The notes under the pieces are model-generated. The model was not told the origin of the DNA. It made no database searches and saw only the letters and a list, made by a program, of their open reading frames with translations. The position numbers and the translations under genes are program-made. From Natronomonas sp. (GTDB lineage Archaea > Halobacteriota > Halobacteria > Halobacteriales > Haloarculaceae), in NCBI GenBank assembly GCA_007135435.1, contig SLIW01000195.1:1-14511 (forward strand): a stretch of 14,511 nt of DNA. The letters are read 5' to 3'. This document shows, one piece after another, positions 1-6,850 of this stretch; position 1 is the stretch's first letter; each line of letters opens with the position of its first letter.

Positions 1-450
1 CAGCCCCACCACGCTCGCCGCGACGATGTGGAGTTCGGGAACCCGATCCAGTTCCTCCCAGAGCCGTTGGAAACCGCGGTGGAGGGCCACTGCCCCCAGC
101 CCGGCGAACATTATCGCAGCCGCGTAGTAGAACAGATCCTCCACCCCCACGATGACGTACGTCACCCCATCGAGATGCGGACCCACGATTGTCAACACGA
201 TCCCGAGCAGGAGCGCCAGGATCCACGGGAAGACCACGGTCGCGAAGACGAAGTTCGGACGATCCGGATCCAGTACCGCGAGGACCCCCCAGGCGATGAG
301 ACAGAGTCCGGCGGCGGCGAGGGCCATGTACTGGCGGCCCGAGACGTACAGCGAGAACACGTCGTGGAGGAGGACGGCACCGAAAAGCGGGAGCAAAAAT
401 CCAGCGACGACGATCGTGGTTATCGCTCTGAGATCCGCGTCAGGGTCCAT
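1..450 (-). CDS. Multi-pass membrane protein, N-terminal part (cut by window edge)
   Basis: The reading frame is open from an ATG at 450 to the left edge, giving 150 residues with no stop. It begins MDPDADLRAITTIVV. Hydrophobic segments lie at about residues 10-29, 41-60, 68-90 and 105-124, with a fifth starting near 140. A charged segment (HRGFQRLWEELDR, 124-136) separates the last two. Codons favour G or C at the third position, as in the neighbouring genes. It is divergent from the winged-helix gene at 698. I see no catalytic or transport motif and do not recognise the family. Similar haloarchaeal proteins are usually annotated as hypothetical membrane proteins. The plus-strand frames over this stretch are shadows. 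I am fairly sure it is a gene and ignorant of its function. Confidence 0.72.
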   Translation of the reverse strand, partial: MDPDADLRAITTIVVAGFLLPLFGAVLLHDVFSLYVSGRQYMALAAAGLCLIAWGVLAVLDPDRPNFVFATVVFPWILALLLGIVLTIVGPHLDGVTYVIVGVEDLFYYAAAIMFAGLGAVALHRGFQRLWEELDRVPELHIVAASVVGL

Positions 451-537
451 ACGCTGTGTATCTCGCACTGCGAACGAACAGCCCAAAGACCCCTCGTTTG
501 CTCAAGCGCCCATTTTACTCTCGAGGTACCAAGGAGT

Positions 538-593
538 GCTAACTGACAGCCAACCAAAATCGAAATAGCAGCGAACTGACAGCGAACGGTTCG
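538..593. repeat. Spaced direct repeat and palindrome in the divergent spacer
   Basis: Two copies of GC[T/G]AACTGACAGC[C/G]AAC occur at 538-554 and 571-587, identical at 15 of 17 positions and offset by 33 bp, about three helical turns. The second copy runs into a perfect dyad, CGAACGGTTCG (583-593). They lie between the divergent membrane-protein gene (start 450) and winged-helix gene (start 698). Possible operator sites for the adjacent regulator; this is inference. Confidence 0.5.
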
Positions 594-643
594 AGTGCCG
601 ATGAGCCGATCCTGGTGAAGAGAATTTCGGTAATCGACCCTAC

Positions 644-670
644 AGAAATATAATTCTGATTACAATTAAG
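644..670 (+). promoter_or_regulatory. Candidate archaeal promoter for the 698 operon
   Basis: An AT-rich stretch in otherwise GC-rich DNA contains two TATA-like elements, AAATATAATT (646-655) and TTACAATTAAG (660-670). The second lies about 33 nt before the ATG at 698, fitting a leaderless or very short-leader transcript. Which element is used cannot be decided from sequence. Confidence 0.5.
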
Positions 671-697
671 GCCGGTCCCCCGCTGGAGTACGCTACG

Positions 698-1129
698 ATG
701 GTCTCGATCGATCAACTCAACGATCCCCCGGATACCGACCGTCTCCCGGCAGGCACTCCGGACGTGGTCCCCCTGGACGAGGCTGGTCGCCTCCTCGAGA
801 CACTATCATCGGACAAACGACGGGCGATCCTGCACGTGCTCGGTGAGGAACCCACCAATGCCGCTGACCTGGCAGAATGCGTCGGAACGTCCGTTCAGAA
901 CGTCGCCTACCACATCAGGAAGCTCCGCGCGGCCGGGCTCGTCGAGGTGGTCGGGACGCACTACTCGTCGAAGGGACTCGAGATGGATCTCTACGCCCCG
1001 ACGAGCCCCGCCATCGTCATCGACGTCGGTGATCCCGAACAGGGCTCCACCGACGGTCCTCCCGCGTCCACCCGGCCTGGACCCACCGCGGGAGAAACGA
1101 CCCCCCGGACGGTCGCGCCGGATGGATGA
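698..1129 (+). CDS. Winged helix-turn-helix (ArsR-like) transcriptional regulator
   Basis: This is a 143-residue soluble protein with a winged helix-turn-helix at about residues 30-100. The core includes LLETLSSDKRRAILHVL (32-48), a second helix (AADLAECVGTS) and a likely recognition helix (VQNVAYHIRKLRAAGLV, 66-82). The wing follows (VEVVGTHYSSKGLEMDLYAP). This is the usual pattern of haloarchaeal ArsR-type regulators. The last 35 residues are proline- and glycine-rich, probably disordered, with no sensor domain or metal-binding cysteine set; the only cysteine is C61. The ATG at 698 follows an AT-rich promoter-like region. Its stop overlaps the start of the GNAT-like gene (ATGA at 1126-1129), so the two are translationally coupled. 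It may regulate its own operon or the divergent membrane gene through the repeats at 538-593. The ligand or signal is unknown. Confidence 0.85.
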   Translation: MVSIDQLNDPPDTDRLPAGTPDVVPLDEAGRLLETLSSDKRRAILHVLGEEPTNAADLAECVGTSVQNVAYHIRKLRAAGLVEVVGTHYSSKGLEMDLYAPTSPAIVIDVGDPEQGSTDGPPASTRPGPTAGETTPRTVAPDG

Positions 1130-1473
1130 CGACCGTCCGCCGCGGGACGAACGCGGACGTCGATCGACTGGCGGAGATCCAGGCGGCCGCGCTCCGGAAC
1201 CGGGATCGCGATCACCGGGGGATCTCGGACGACGTCGCGGGGACGGCCGACATCGCCGCGTGGATGGAGCGGGAGGAGCCCCGGGTGATCGTGGCGGAGG
1301 AACGGCGGACGATCCGCGGCTGGGGGGTCATCTTCCTGGTCGGCACGTCCCTGGGGGCGGTCTTCGTGGACCCCGACACGGCCGACGCATCGATCCGCCA
1401 GCGGTTACTCTCCAGACTGGAACGGATCGCCGAAGACGCGGGGATATCACAGGTACGTCTGGTCGTCTATTGA
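1126..1473 (+). CDS. Short GNAT-like N-acetyltransferase, possibly degenerate
   Basis: At 115 residues it resembles the N-terminal two thirds of a GNAT acetyltransferase. MTTVRRGTNADVDRLAEIQAA matches the usual strand 1/helix 1 opening. VIVAEERRTIRGWGVIFLV (54-72) fits strands 2-3, and GAVFVDPDTADASIRQRLLSRLERIAEDAG fits strand 4 and helix 3. The acetyl-CoA pyrophosphate loop, normally [Q/R]xxGxG/A, is replaced here by TADASIRQ, and the protein stops just after strand 5 (VRLVVY). The usual C-terminal FYxxxGF part is missing, and I found no continuation in another frame before the next gene. Catalysis is therefore doubtful. It overlaps the upstream regulator by ATGA. It could be a compact family with a non-enzymatic role or a decaying gene. 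Confidence 0.65.
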   Translation: MTTVRRGTNADVDRLAEIQAAALRNRDRDHRGISDDVAGTADIAAWMEREEPRVIVAEERRTIRGWGVIFLVGTSLGAVFVDPDTADASIRQRLLSRLERIAEDAGISQVRLVVY

Positions 1474-1478
1474 CCGCG

Positions 1479-1509
1479 CCGACGGTGTCGTGACGGCCGA
1501 TTCCGTCGG
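1479..1509. terminator. Inverted repeat between convergent genes
   Basis: CCGACGG (1479-1485) and its exact reverse complement CCGTCGG (1503-1509) flank a 17-nt loop in the 64-bp gap between the GNAT-like gene and the convergent adenylate-forming gene. There is no adjoining T-tract, so its role as a terminator is only suggested by position. Confidence 0.3.
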
Positions 1510-1537
1510 AACTCGACGAACCTGCCGAAGCGCTCCC

Positions 1538-2692
1538 CTACGCGTTCGCCGCCGACTCGAAGACGATCAGCTGGGATTTCAACCCGTCTTCGGTCAGGAA
1601 CGACAGTTCGCCGAGGTCGGCGACCGGTGAGACCTCGATCCGCTCGCCCGGGGCGTCACCGATCGCGTGGCCGAGGGCCGGTTGCCGGGCGAGGAGCGCC
1701 TCGTGGAGCTCGTCCGTCCGCGGGTCGACGGCGCCCTCGACGAACACCTCCACCGTCGTCGGGGGGTCGGCGTCGTGGACGTAGACGACCGTGGTCGGTT
1801 CGTCCGGGAAGACCTCGCCGATCGCGTCGAAGAGGTCCGCCGGGTGGAGCAGGGCGCCGTCGAGATCGATCGCGTCGTCGGAACGACCCAGCGGCGTGAT
1901 CCGCGGGAGGGGGTCGTCGGGGTGCACGCGAACCCAGTCACCTTGTCGGTACCGCTGAAGCGTCACCGCGGAGCGCGCCGGGTCGGTGATCAGGATCGAG
2001 CCCTCGGTCGGCGTCTCGACGTCCCTGACGTCCACGATATCGCCGTCCACCTCGATCTCCAGGACGTGGTGGTTCAACAGGGGGACGAGCCGCCGCGAGT
2101 CGTCGGTCGCCGCTGCCACCAGGAACGCCTCCGAGGAGCCGTAGAACTCGCGGGTCGTCTCGAGGCCCCAGCGGGACGCCAGCTCGGTGCGGACGCCCGG
2201 TCGGAGGAGCTGGCCCGAGAACAGCCCCACGTCCAACGAGGGGAAGACCTCGGTCGGAGGCCCGTGCGAACGCTCGACCTCGTCGGCCACATCGAGGGCC
2301 TTCCCCGGGATGGAGGAGACGACCGTTGCCGTCGATGCCACGCCCTCCTCGATCGGGCGCTCCCAGTCGGTGAAGTTCCGATTGAGCGACCGCGCGCCGA
2401 GCCTGGCGAGCCCCCGGTTCGCCGACCACGCGGAGGCGTGCGGGGCAGGGGCGGCGAGGTTGAGGTGGACGTCGTCCGTGGTGAGTCCAGCGACGCGGAG
2501 GGCATCGGCGCAGATGCGGCCCACGTGCGTCGGGGTGGCGACCGGCGCCGGGACCCCGGATTGACTCGTCGCGAAACGCAGTGGCGCGCTCGCCTCGCGG
2601 GCCTCCCGCGCGAAGTCCTCCTTCGTCATCACCGGGGCGTCCCCGAGCGTGTTCGGGAGCTGTGTGGCCGCGATCCGCCGCTCGAAGTCCAT
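1538..2692 (-). CDS. PaaK-like adenylate-forming (ANL superfamily) protein with degenerate P-loop
   Basis: The family activates carboxylates as acyl-adenylates, usually for transfer to CoA as in phenylacetate-CoA ligase. Counting from the longest possible start (2728), visible ANL motifs are FYGSSE (195-200, A5), YRQGDWV (260-266, A7-like), GRSDDAI (281-287, A8) and a lysine near the C-terminus (K384 in DGLKSQL) that could be the A10 lysine. The A3 phosphate loop, normally SSGTTGxPK, reads RFATSQSGVPAP, so ATP use is uncertain. I chose the ATG at 2692 (384 residues) because the 12 codons before it use poor A/T-ending codons and a TATA-like TTTATG (2727-2732) lies inside them; 2728 is the alternative. 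It is divergent from the zinc-ribbon regulator at 2852. Substrate unknown; a CoA ligase or LuxE/F390-synthetase-like role are alternatives. Confidence 0.75.
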   Translation of the reverse strand: MDFERRIAATQLPNTLGDAPVMTKEDFAREAREASAPLRFATSQSGVPAPVATPTHVGRICADALRVAGLTTDDVHLNLAAPAPHASAWSANRGLARLGARSLNRNFTDWERPIEEGVASTATVVSSIPGKALDVADEVERSHGPPTEVFPSLDVGLFSGQLLRPGVRTELASRWGLETTREFYGSSEAFLVAAATDDSRRLVPLLNHHVLEIEVDGDIVDVRDVETPTEGSILITDPARSAVTLQRYRQGDWVRVHPDDPLPRITPLGRSDDAIDLDGALLHPADLFDAIGEVFPDEPTTVVYVHDADPPTTVEVFVEGAVDPRTDELHEALLARQPALGHAIGDAPGERIEVSPVADLGELSFLTEDGLKSQLIVFESAANA

Positions 2693-2819
2693 ACCTGGTC
2701 GGTCTGGTCCGTTGGTCCGCATCGTCATAAAGTCTCCCCGCGCTGCTCGGGACCGTCCCTGCCGTCGGGGGAGGCTCGGGGAGGGACCGGTCGCCTGTCG
2801 CGCCGAACGATGGGGAGGG

Positions 2820-2828
2820 GATTATAGG
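2820..2828 (+). promoter_or_regulatory. TATA element, leaderless promoter for 2852 gene
   Basis: TTATA at 2822-2826 sits in a GC-rich stretch and is centred 28 nt before the ATG at 2852, the distance expected between a haloarchaeal TATA box and the transcription start. The mRNA is therefore probably leaderless, which also fixes the start codon. Confidence 0.65.
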
Positions 2829-2851
2829 GGGGTCGGTCCATTCCACCGCGT

Positions 2852-3811
2852 ATGCCACCGGGATCGGACGGCGCGGAAACGGGGGTCCTCTCGCCCGACG
2901 AGGCGTTCAGCCTCCTCGGCAACGAGCTCCGGATCACCATCCTCCAGGAGCTCGCCGAGGCCGACGGACCGGTCCGGTTCAGCGACCTCCGGAAGGCGAT
3001 CGAGGTCGCGGACTCCGGCAAGTTCAACTACCACCTGGATCAGCTCACCGGACATTTCGTCGAGCGGACCGACGACGGCTACCAGCTGGGTCGCCCGGGC
3101 GAACGGATCATTCAGGCCGTCCTCTCCGGGGCGGTCACCGAATCACCCGACATCGAACCGACGTCCATCGAGTGGCGCTGTCACCTCTGTGGCACGGAGC
3201 CGATCGAGATGGACTACCGCGAGGAGCAGGTCGGCGTCTACTGTCCATCGTGCGAGGGGATCTACGGCGGGGCGGCAGACCGGGACGCCACGACCATCCC
3301 CGAGGATCGCGAGCGGCTCTACTACATGCACCTCCCACCGGCGGGCATCGCCGGGCGGACCCCCGCGGAGGTGTTCCTGACGGCCTCCCGGTGGACCAAC
3401 GCCGAGACCGTGACGGCAGCGAGCGGCATCTGTCCCCGGTGTTCGGCGCAGCTCGTCGAATCGGCCGCCATCTGCCGGAATCACGACGCTGGTGACGGTC
3501 GGTGCGACACCTGCGACAACCGCTACGGCGTCATGTACCGCGCCCGGTGTACGAACTGCGTCTACGACCTCGAGTCGGTGTACTCGAACAAGCTGTTGAC
3601 GAACCTCGAGCTCCGGGCCTTCCTCATCGACCACGGCCTCAACCCGCTCCATCCACAGCGCGAGGCGTTCCTCGAGCTCTTCCACCACTACGACGAGGAG
3701 GTCCACTCGGTCGAACCGCTCGCGGTCACGTTCACCTTCACCGGCGACGACGAGTCGATACGGCTCACGATCGACGACTCGCTGGACGTCGTCGACGTCG
3801 AGCGAGGGTGA
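2852..3811 (+). CDS. Winged-helix protein with multiple zinc-ribbon motifs (haloarchaeal ArsR-like)
   Basis: This is a 319-residue protein. Residues 14-88 form an ArsR-like winged helix (SPDEAFSLLGNELRITILQEL, then a recognition region around KFNYHLDQLTGHF and a wing ending YQLGRPGERII). The rest carries many paired cysteines: C110xxC113 with C131xxC134, C194xxC197, C208, C218xxC221 and C233xxC236. These can build at least two zinc ribbons. Residues after 240 are alpha-helical, then a beta-rich acidic tail. The layout matches a common haloarchaeal family annotated as helix-turn-helix or DUF7351-type regulator. The start is fixed by a TATA element giving a leaderless transcript. It likely binds DNA, with the ribbons sensing metal or redox state or mediating protein contacts. 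The divergent adenylate-forming gene is a plausible target. No transmembrane segment is present. Confidence 0.82.
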   Translation: MPPGSDGAETGVLSPDEAFSLLGNELRITILQELAEADGPVRFSDLRKAIEVADSGKFNYHLDQLTGHFVERTDDGYQLGRPGERIIQAVLSGAVTESPDIEPTSIEWRCHLCGTEPIEMDYREEQVGVYCPSCEGIYGGAADRDATTIPEDRERLYYMHLPPAGIAGRTPAEVFLTASRWTNAETVTAASGICPRCSAQLVESAAICRNHDAGDGRCDTCDNRYGVMYRARCTNCVYDLESVYSNKLLTNLELRAFLIDHGLNPLHPQREAFLELFHHYDEEVHSVEPLAVTFTFTGDDESIRLTIDDSLDVVDVERG

Positions 3812-3844
3812 GGCGAGCTCGATGACGCTCGGTCGTCGTGCCCT

Positions 3845-3907
3845 GGGAATCCGCGTAGGGACAGATCATAGACGTGAGCGTACGGGAAGCAGCGTGAGGA
3901 CAAATCA
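3845..3907. repeat. Near-tandem direct repeat at the 3' end of the serine hydrolase gene
   Basis: Two 24-bp copies lie at 3845-3868 and 3884-3907 and match at 19 of 24 positions. The offset is 39 bp, leaving 15 bp between them. Plus-strand copies share GGGAA, GT/GG and GGACA[G/A]ATCA blocks. On the minus strand the first copy begins exactly with the TGA stop codon of the serine hydrolase gene, and the second lies downstream in its 3' flank, facing the convergent regulator gene that ends at 3811. Neither copy has internal dyad symmetry that I can see. Confidence 0.6.
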
Positions 3908-5800
3908 GATGAGTGGGCGGCCGAGGAGGTTCCAGTAGTAGAGGAGCCACAGGACCGCGACGAGTGCACCGACCACCGCCGTGTAATGGAGGCGTTCAAT
4001 CGGTGTCCAGCTCCCCTCGCGCCAGGCCACGATCGCGTACCCGCCGGCGACGACGGTCGCTCCGGCGGCCAACACCGGTGGGACGAACACGAGGGGGAGC
4101 CACCAGGGGGGCCAGAAGATGCCCCCGGAGACCACGAGCGTCACCAGGCCGAGTACGAACAGCCCGAGGAAGCCGACCGCCGCCCCGACCGCCCACCGGG
4201 CACGCGAGAGCGACGTCGGCGTCGGCGAGCCGGTCTCCCGGTAGCGTCGCCAGCCCGCAGCTACTGGCCACCCCACGACGCCCGAGAGCAGGACCAGGAT
4301 CGACGCGCCCAGCAGCGCCGCCTGGACCATCGGTTCCTCGTGGCGCCCCACCTTCCGATACGTCCGCAGCGAGGCCCCTCCACGGAAGAGGTACGTCCCG
4401 TCGTCGGTCTCTTCGACCACGAGCCGTTCCGCCCCGTCGGCCCGCAGGTAGACACCCGGGTCCGTCCGGACCCAGCGGTGCTCGCCTCCGTCGGTCGTGA
4501 GGAACCCGTCGTCGTCCACCCCCACGCGTTCCGGGGGCGAATCCCCGATCCCGAGGAGCTTGGTGTACTGCGAGGTCTCCTGGAGGTTCAGGTCGACGTA
4601 GACGCCCGCGTGATCGGGGTTCGCCTCGCCCGTGGACGGAATGTCTGGTCTCTCGACAGGGACGAACCGCTCGAGGAACGAGTCGACGAAGTCCTCCAGT
4701 GCCCGGTAGGCGTTCTGCCCGCCGAACTGCTCGCCCCCACCGTGGTACGCGACGAAGACCCCGAGATCGAGCGCGGGGACCATGAGCAGTTGCCCCCGGA
4801 ACGTCCCGATGCCGCCGCCGTGGTGGACCAGGACGGTGTCGCCCCGGTACTGCCGCCAGAAGCCGAAGCCGGCCCCCGCGAGGGCGTCGTGGGGCGTGTA
4901 CCACTGCTCGAACAGCTCGGCGGTCGCCGACGGCGTCAAGATACGCCCGGACGCGGTCGCCCCGTCGGTGAGGAGCGCGAGCATGAACCGGCCCATGTCT
5001 CCGGCCGTCGAGAGCATCCCGCCGGCGGGCGGGACCTGTGAGAAGTCGGAGACCTCCGACCGGAAGCTGTCCGCCAGGTCGCCGGTGTCGTCCGGGGGCG
5101 GTTCGACGGTGCTCCTGGTCATCCCCAGCGGCTCGAAGAGTTCCTCCCGGACGTACTCCCCGAACCGCCTCCCCGTCTCGTCCTCGATCACCTGGCCGGT
5201 GAGCGCCGTCGCGTAGTTCGTGTAGGTGGGAAGCGATCCCGGCGGTCGGAGTCGTGCCGGTCGCGGCCGTTCGAGCGTCTCGTCCAGGGGTCGGAGCTGA
5301 TCGAGATCGCGTGTGATGCCCACCGCCCCGGTATCGAAGCCGGCCGTGTGGGTGGCCAGGTGCGCGAGGGTGACCGGCTCGTCGATGTCCTCCGCCACCG
5401 AGACGGAGTCGAGGTACGTGGTGACGTCCTCCTCCGGGTCGATCGCGTCCCGATCGACCCGCTGCATCGCGGCCGTGTACGTGATCGTCTTCGCGATGGA
5501 GCCGATCCGGAACGGCGTCAACTCCGGATCGATCGGTTCGGACCCGTCGAAGAAGCCGGTCCCGTACCCGCCCAGTGCGGCGACCTCACCATCGTGGACG
5601 ACCGAGACAGTCGCCCCCGTCGCACCGTGTTCGTCGAGGGTACGCTCGACGGTCGCGTCGACGAACGTCTGTATCTCGGAGGCGTCCTCCGGTTCGGTAT
5701 CCGTCGAACTGGAAGCGGTCACCCCGGGCGGTGTGGCCCCAACAGCAGTAGCTCCACCGACCCCGGCGAGGAAACACCGTCGTGAGATATTCGTAGCCAT
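3905..5800 (-). CDS. Tat-exported, membrane-anchored serine beta-lactamase-family hydrolase
   Basis: The protein belongs to the class C beta-lactamase/D-Ala-D-Ala carboxypeptidase/esterase family. Numbering from the longest start (5830), a Tat signal has SRRCFLAG (16-23) and a hydrophobic stretch. The catalytic SxxK is S111-I-A-K114, the YxN motif is Y203-T-N205, and HHGGG (336-340) takes the place of the KTG box. A beta-rich linker domain spans about 395-495. Four transmembrane segments close the protein (about 503-526, 546-569, 576-604, 612-634). The hydrolase domain would face outside. I prefer ATG 5800 (631 residues) because the preceding ten codons are A/T-ended, but a TATA-like GGTTTTAGCC (5861-5870) would also suit 5830. 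The substrate is unknown; archaea lack murein, so peptide or ester hydrolysis is more likely than penicillin binding. Confidence 0.88.
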   Translation of the reverse strand: MATNISRRCFLAGVGGATAVGATPPGVTASSSTDTEPEDASEIQTFVDATVERTLDEHGATGATVSVVHDGEVAALGGYGTGFFDGSEPIDPELTPFRIGSIAKTITYTAAMQRVDRDAIDPEEDVTTYLDSVSVAEDIDEPVTLAHLATHTAGFDTGAVGITRDLDQLRPLDETLERPRPARLRPPGSLPTYTNYATALTGQVIEDETGRRFGEYVREELFEPLGMTRSTVEPPPDDTGDLADSFRSEVSDFSQVPPAGGMLSTAGDMGRFMLALLTDGATASGRILTPSATAELFEQWYTPHDALAGAGFGFWRQYRGDTVLVHHGGGIGTFRGQLLMVPALDLGVFVAYHGGGEQFGGQNAYRALEDFVDSFLERFVPVERPDIPSTGEANPDHAGVYVDLNLQETSQYTKLLGIGDSPPERVGVDDDGFLTTDGGEHRWVRTDPGVYLRADGAERLVVEETDDGTYLFRGGASLRTYRKVGRHEEPMVQAALLGASILVLLSGVVGWPVAAGWRRYRETGSPTPTSLSRARWAVGAAVGFLGLFVLGLVTLVVSGGIFWPPWWLPLVFVPPVLAAGATVVAGGYAIVAWREGSWTPIERLHYTAVVGALVAVLWLLYYWNLLGRPLI

Positions 5801-5860
5801 GTGACGATTATCCAGGTCTGTCACTGGCATTTCCTGGAGCGGGAACGTAGAGGTACGGAA

Positions 5861-5870
5861 GGCTAAAACC
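5861..5870 (-). promoter_or_regulatory. TATA-like element for the serine hydrolase gene
   Basis: On the minus strand GGTTTTAGCC is the most AT-rich decamer in the 200-bp spacer. A start about 25 nt downstream would give a leader of roughly 10 nt to ATG 5830 or 40 nt to ATG 5800. It suggests the hydrolase is transcribed separately from the reductase/ATP-grasp pair upstream. Confidence 0.4.
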
Positions 5871-5919
5871 GGCGTTTCAGCGATTCGTTCGAGGGGGGAT
5901 CGAAGGCGAGTCGGCCTGC

Positions 5920-5932
5920 ACCCGGTCCGGGT
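5920..5932. promoter_or_regulatory. Small perfect dyad in the reductase-hydrolase spacer
   Basis: ACCCGGTCCGGGT has 6-bp arms around a single central base. It lies in the 237-bp gap between the end of the aldo/keto reductase and the start of the serine hydrolase. It could be an operator or a short hairpin ending the upstream transcript. Apart from this and the TATA-like element I see nothing else in the gap. Confidence 0.25.
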
Positions 5933-6037
5933 CCGAGACCTGTGAGGGACGCACTTTCGTTATCCTCACCCCCCGAATCCGGTCGCTGGTGACAGCCCAT
6001 CGGCACCATCCCCGGGTCGGCCACCGGAGCCGAACGG

Positions 6038-6844
6038 TCACCCCTGGTTCCAGGGAGCTCCCGAGAAGTCGACCTGCCTGTCAGTTCGGTCGATCCGGTC
6101 GATCGTGTCGATCGCCGACTCGTCGAGGGCCACCCCACACGCCTCGTAGTTCTCCCCGATGTGCCGTTCCGACGACGATCGGGGGATCGGCACGACGTGC
6201 GCCTTCGACTGGAGCCACGCGAGCGCGACCTGCGCGGGGGTCGTCCCGTACTCGGCCGCGATCTCCACGAGTTCGGGCACCTCCATCACGCGCCCCTTCG
6301 CGAGCGGGGAGTAGGCGACGAGGTAGTGGCCGTCGTCCTCGGCGTAGCGGCGCAACTCGTCCTGCTGGAGGAGCGGGTGACACTCGACCTGGTGGGCGAA
6401 CAGCGGTGCGTCGAGGACGTCTATCGCTTCCTCGAGGAGGGCGGGCGTGAAGTTGGAGACGCCGACGTGTCGGATCTCGCCCCGGTCGCAGAGCTCGTCG
6501 AACGCGCCGAGGGTCTCCTCGGGGTCGTACGCCCGGATCGGCCAGTGGACGTACAGCAGGTCGATCACCTCGACGCCGAGGCGCTCCCGGCTCGCCCGGG
6601 CGTGCTCGACGACGTCGTCGTGGGCGAGGTTCCGCGAGTGGATCTTGGTCGCGACGAACACGTCGTCCCGATCGACGGCGGCCCGCTCGATCGCACGACC
6701 GACGGCGGCCTGGTTCTCGTACATCTCCGCCGTATCTACGTGCCGATACCCGACGTCCAGCGCCGCGGTCACCGCGGCGGTACAGACGTCCGGGTCGAGG
6801 TCGTACGTCCCGAACCCGATCGGTGGAAGGGTCTCGTCCTGCAC
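6038..6844 (-). CDS. Aldo/keto reductase
   Basis: At 268 residues this is a complete AKR with a TIM-barrel fold, normally an NADPH-dependent carbonyl reductase in the cytoplasm. The N-terminus LPPIGFGTYDL is typical. The catalytic tetrad is present: D37 and Y42 (VDTAEMYENQ), K67 (ATKIH) and H100 (YVHWP). Also visible are GVSNF in the middle, the NADP-binding region near VVPIPRSSSERHIGENYEA and a C-terminal helix. The start is a GTG at 6844. It lies 6 nt downstream of the ATP-grasp stop, so the two are cotranscribed and probably translationally linked. The sequence resembles the 2,5-diketo-gluconate reductase-like subgroup, but the substrate cannot be inferred. Its partner suggests a shared small-molecule pathway. 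Confidence 0.93.
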   Translation of the reverse strand: MQDETLPPIGFGTYDLDPDVCTAAVTAALDVGYRHVDTAEMYENQAAVGRAIERAAVDRDDVFVATKIHSRNLAHDDVVEHARASRERLGVEVIDLLYVHWPIRAYDPEETLGAFDELCDRGEIRHVGVSNFTPALLEEAIDVLDAPLFAHQVECHPLLQQDELRRYAEDDGHYLVAYSPLAKGRVMEVPELVEIAAEYGTTPAQVALAWLQSKAHVVPIPRSSSERHIGENYEACGVALDESAIDTIDRIDRTDRQVDFSGAPWNQG

Positions 6845-6850
6845 GGTCGT

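Noticed and set aside
28..546. 172-codon plus-strand frame at the left edge
   Set aside because: Antisense to a clear multi-pass membrane protein read on the minus strand from 450; its own sequence has no hydrophobic or domain pattern.
1667..2827. 386-codon plus-strand open frame
   Set aside because: It is antisense to the adenylate-forming protein, whose family motifs are clear. Its composition is R/G/E/V-rich, typical of the shadow of a GC-rich gene.
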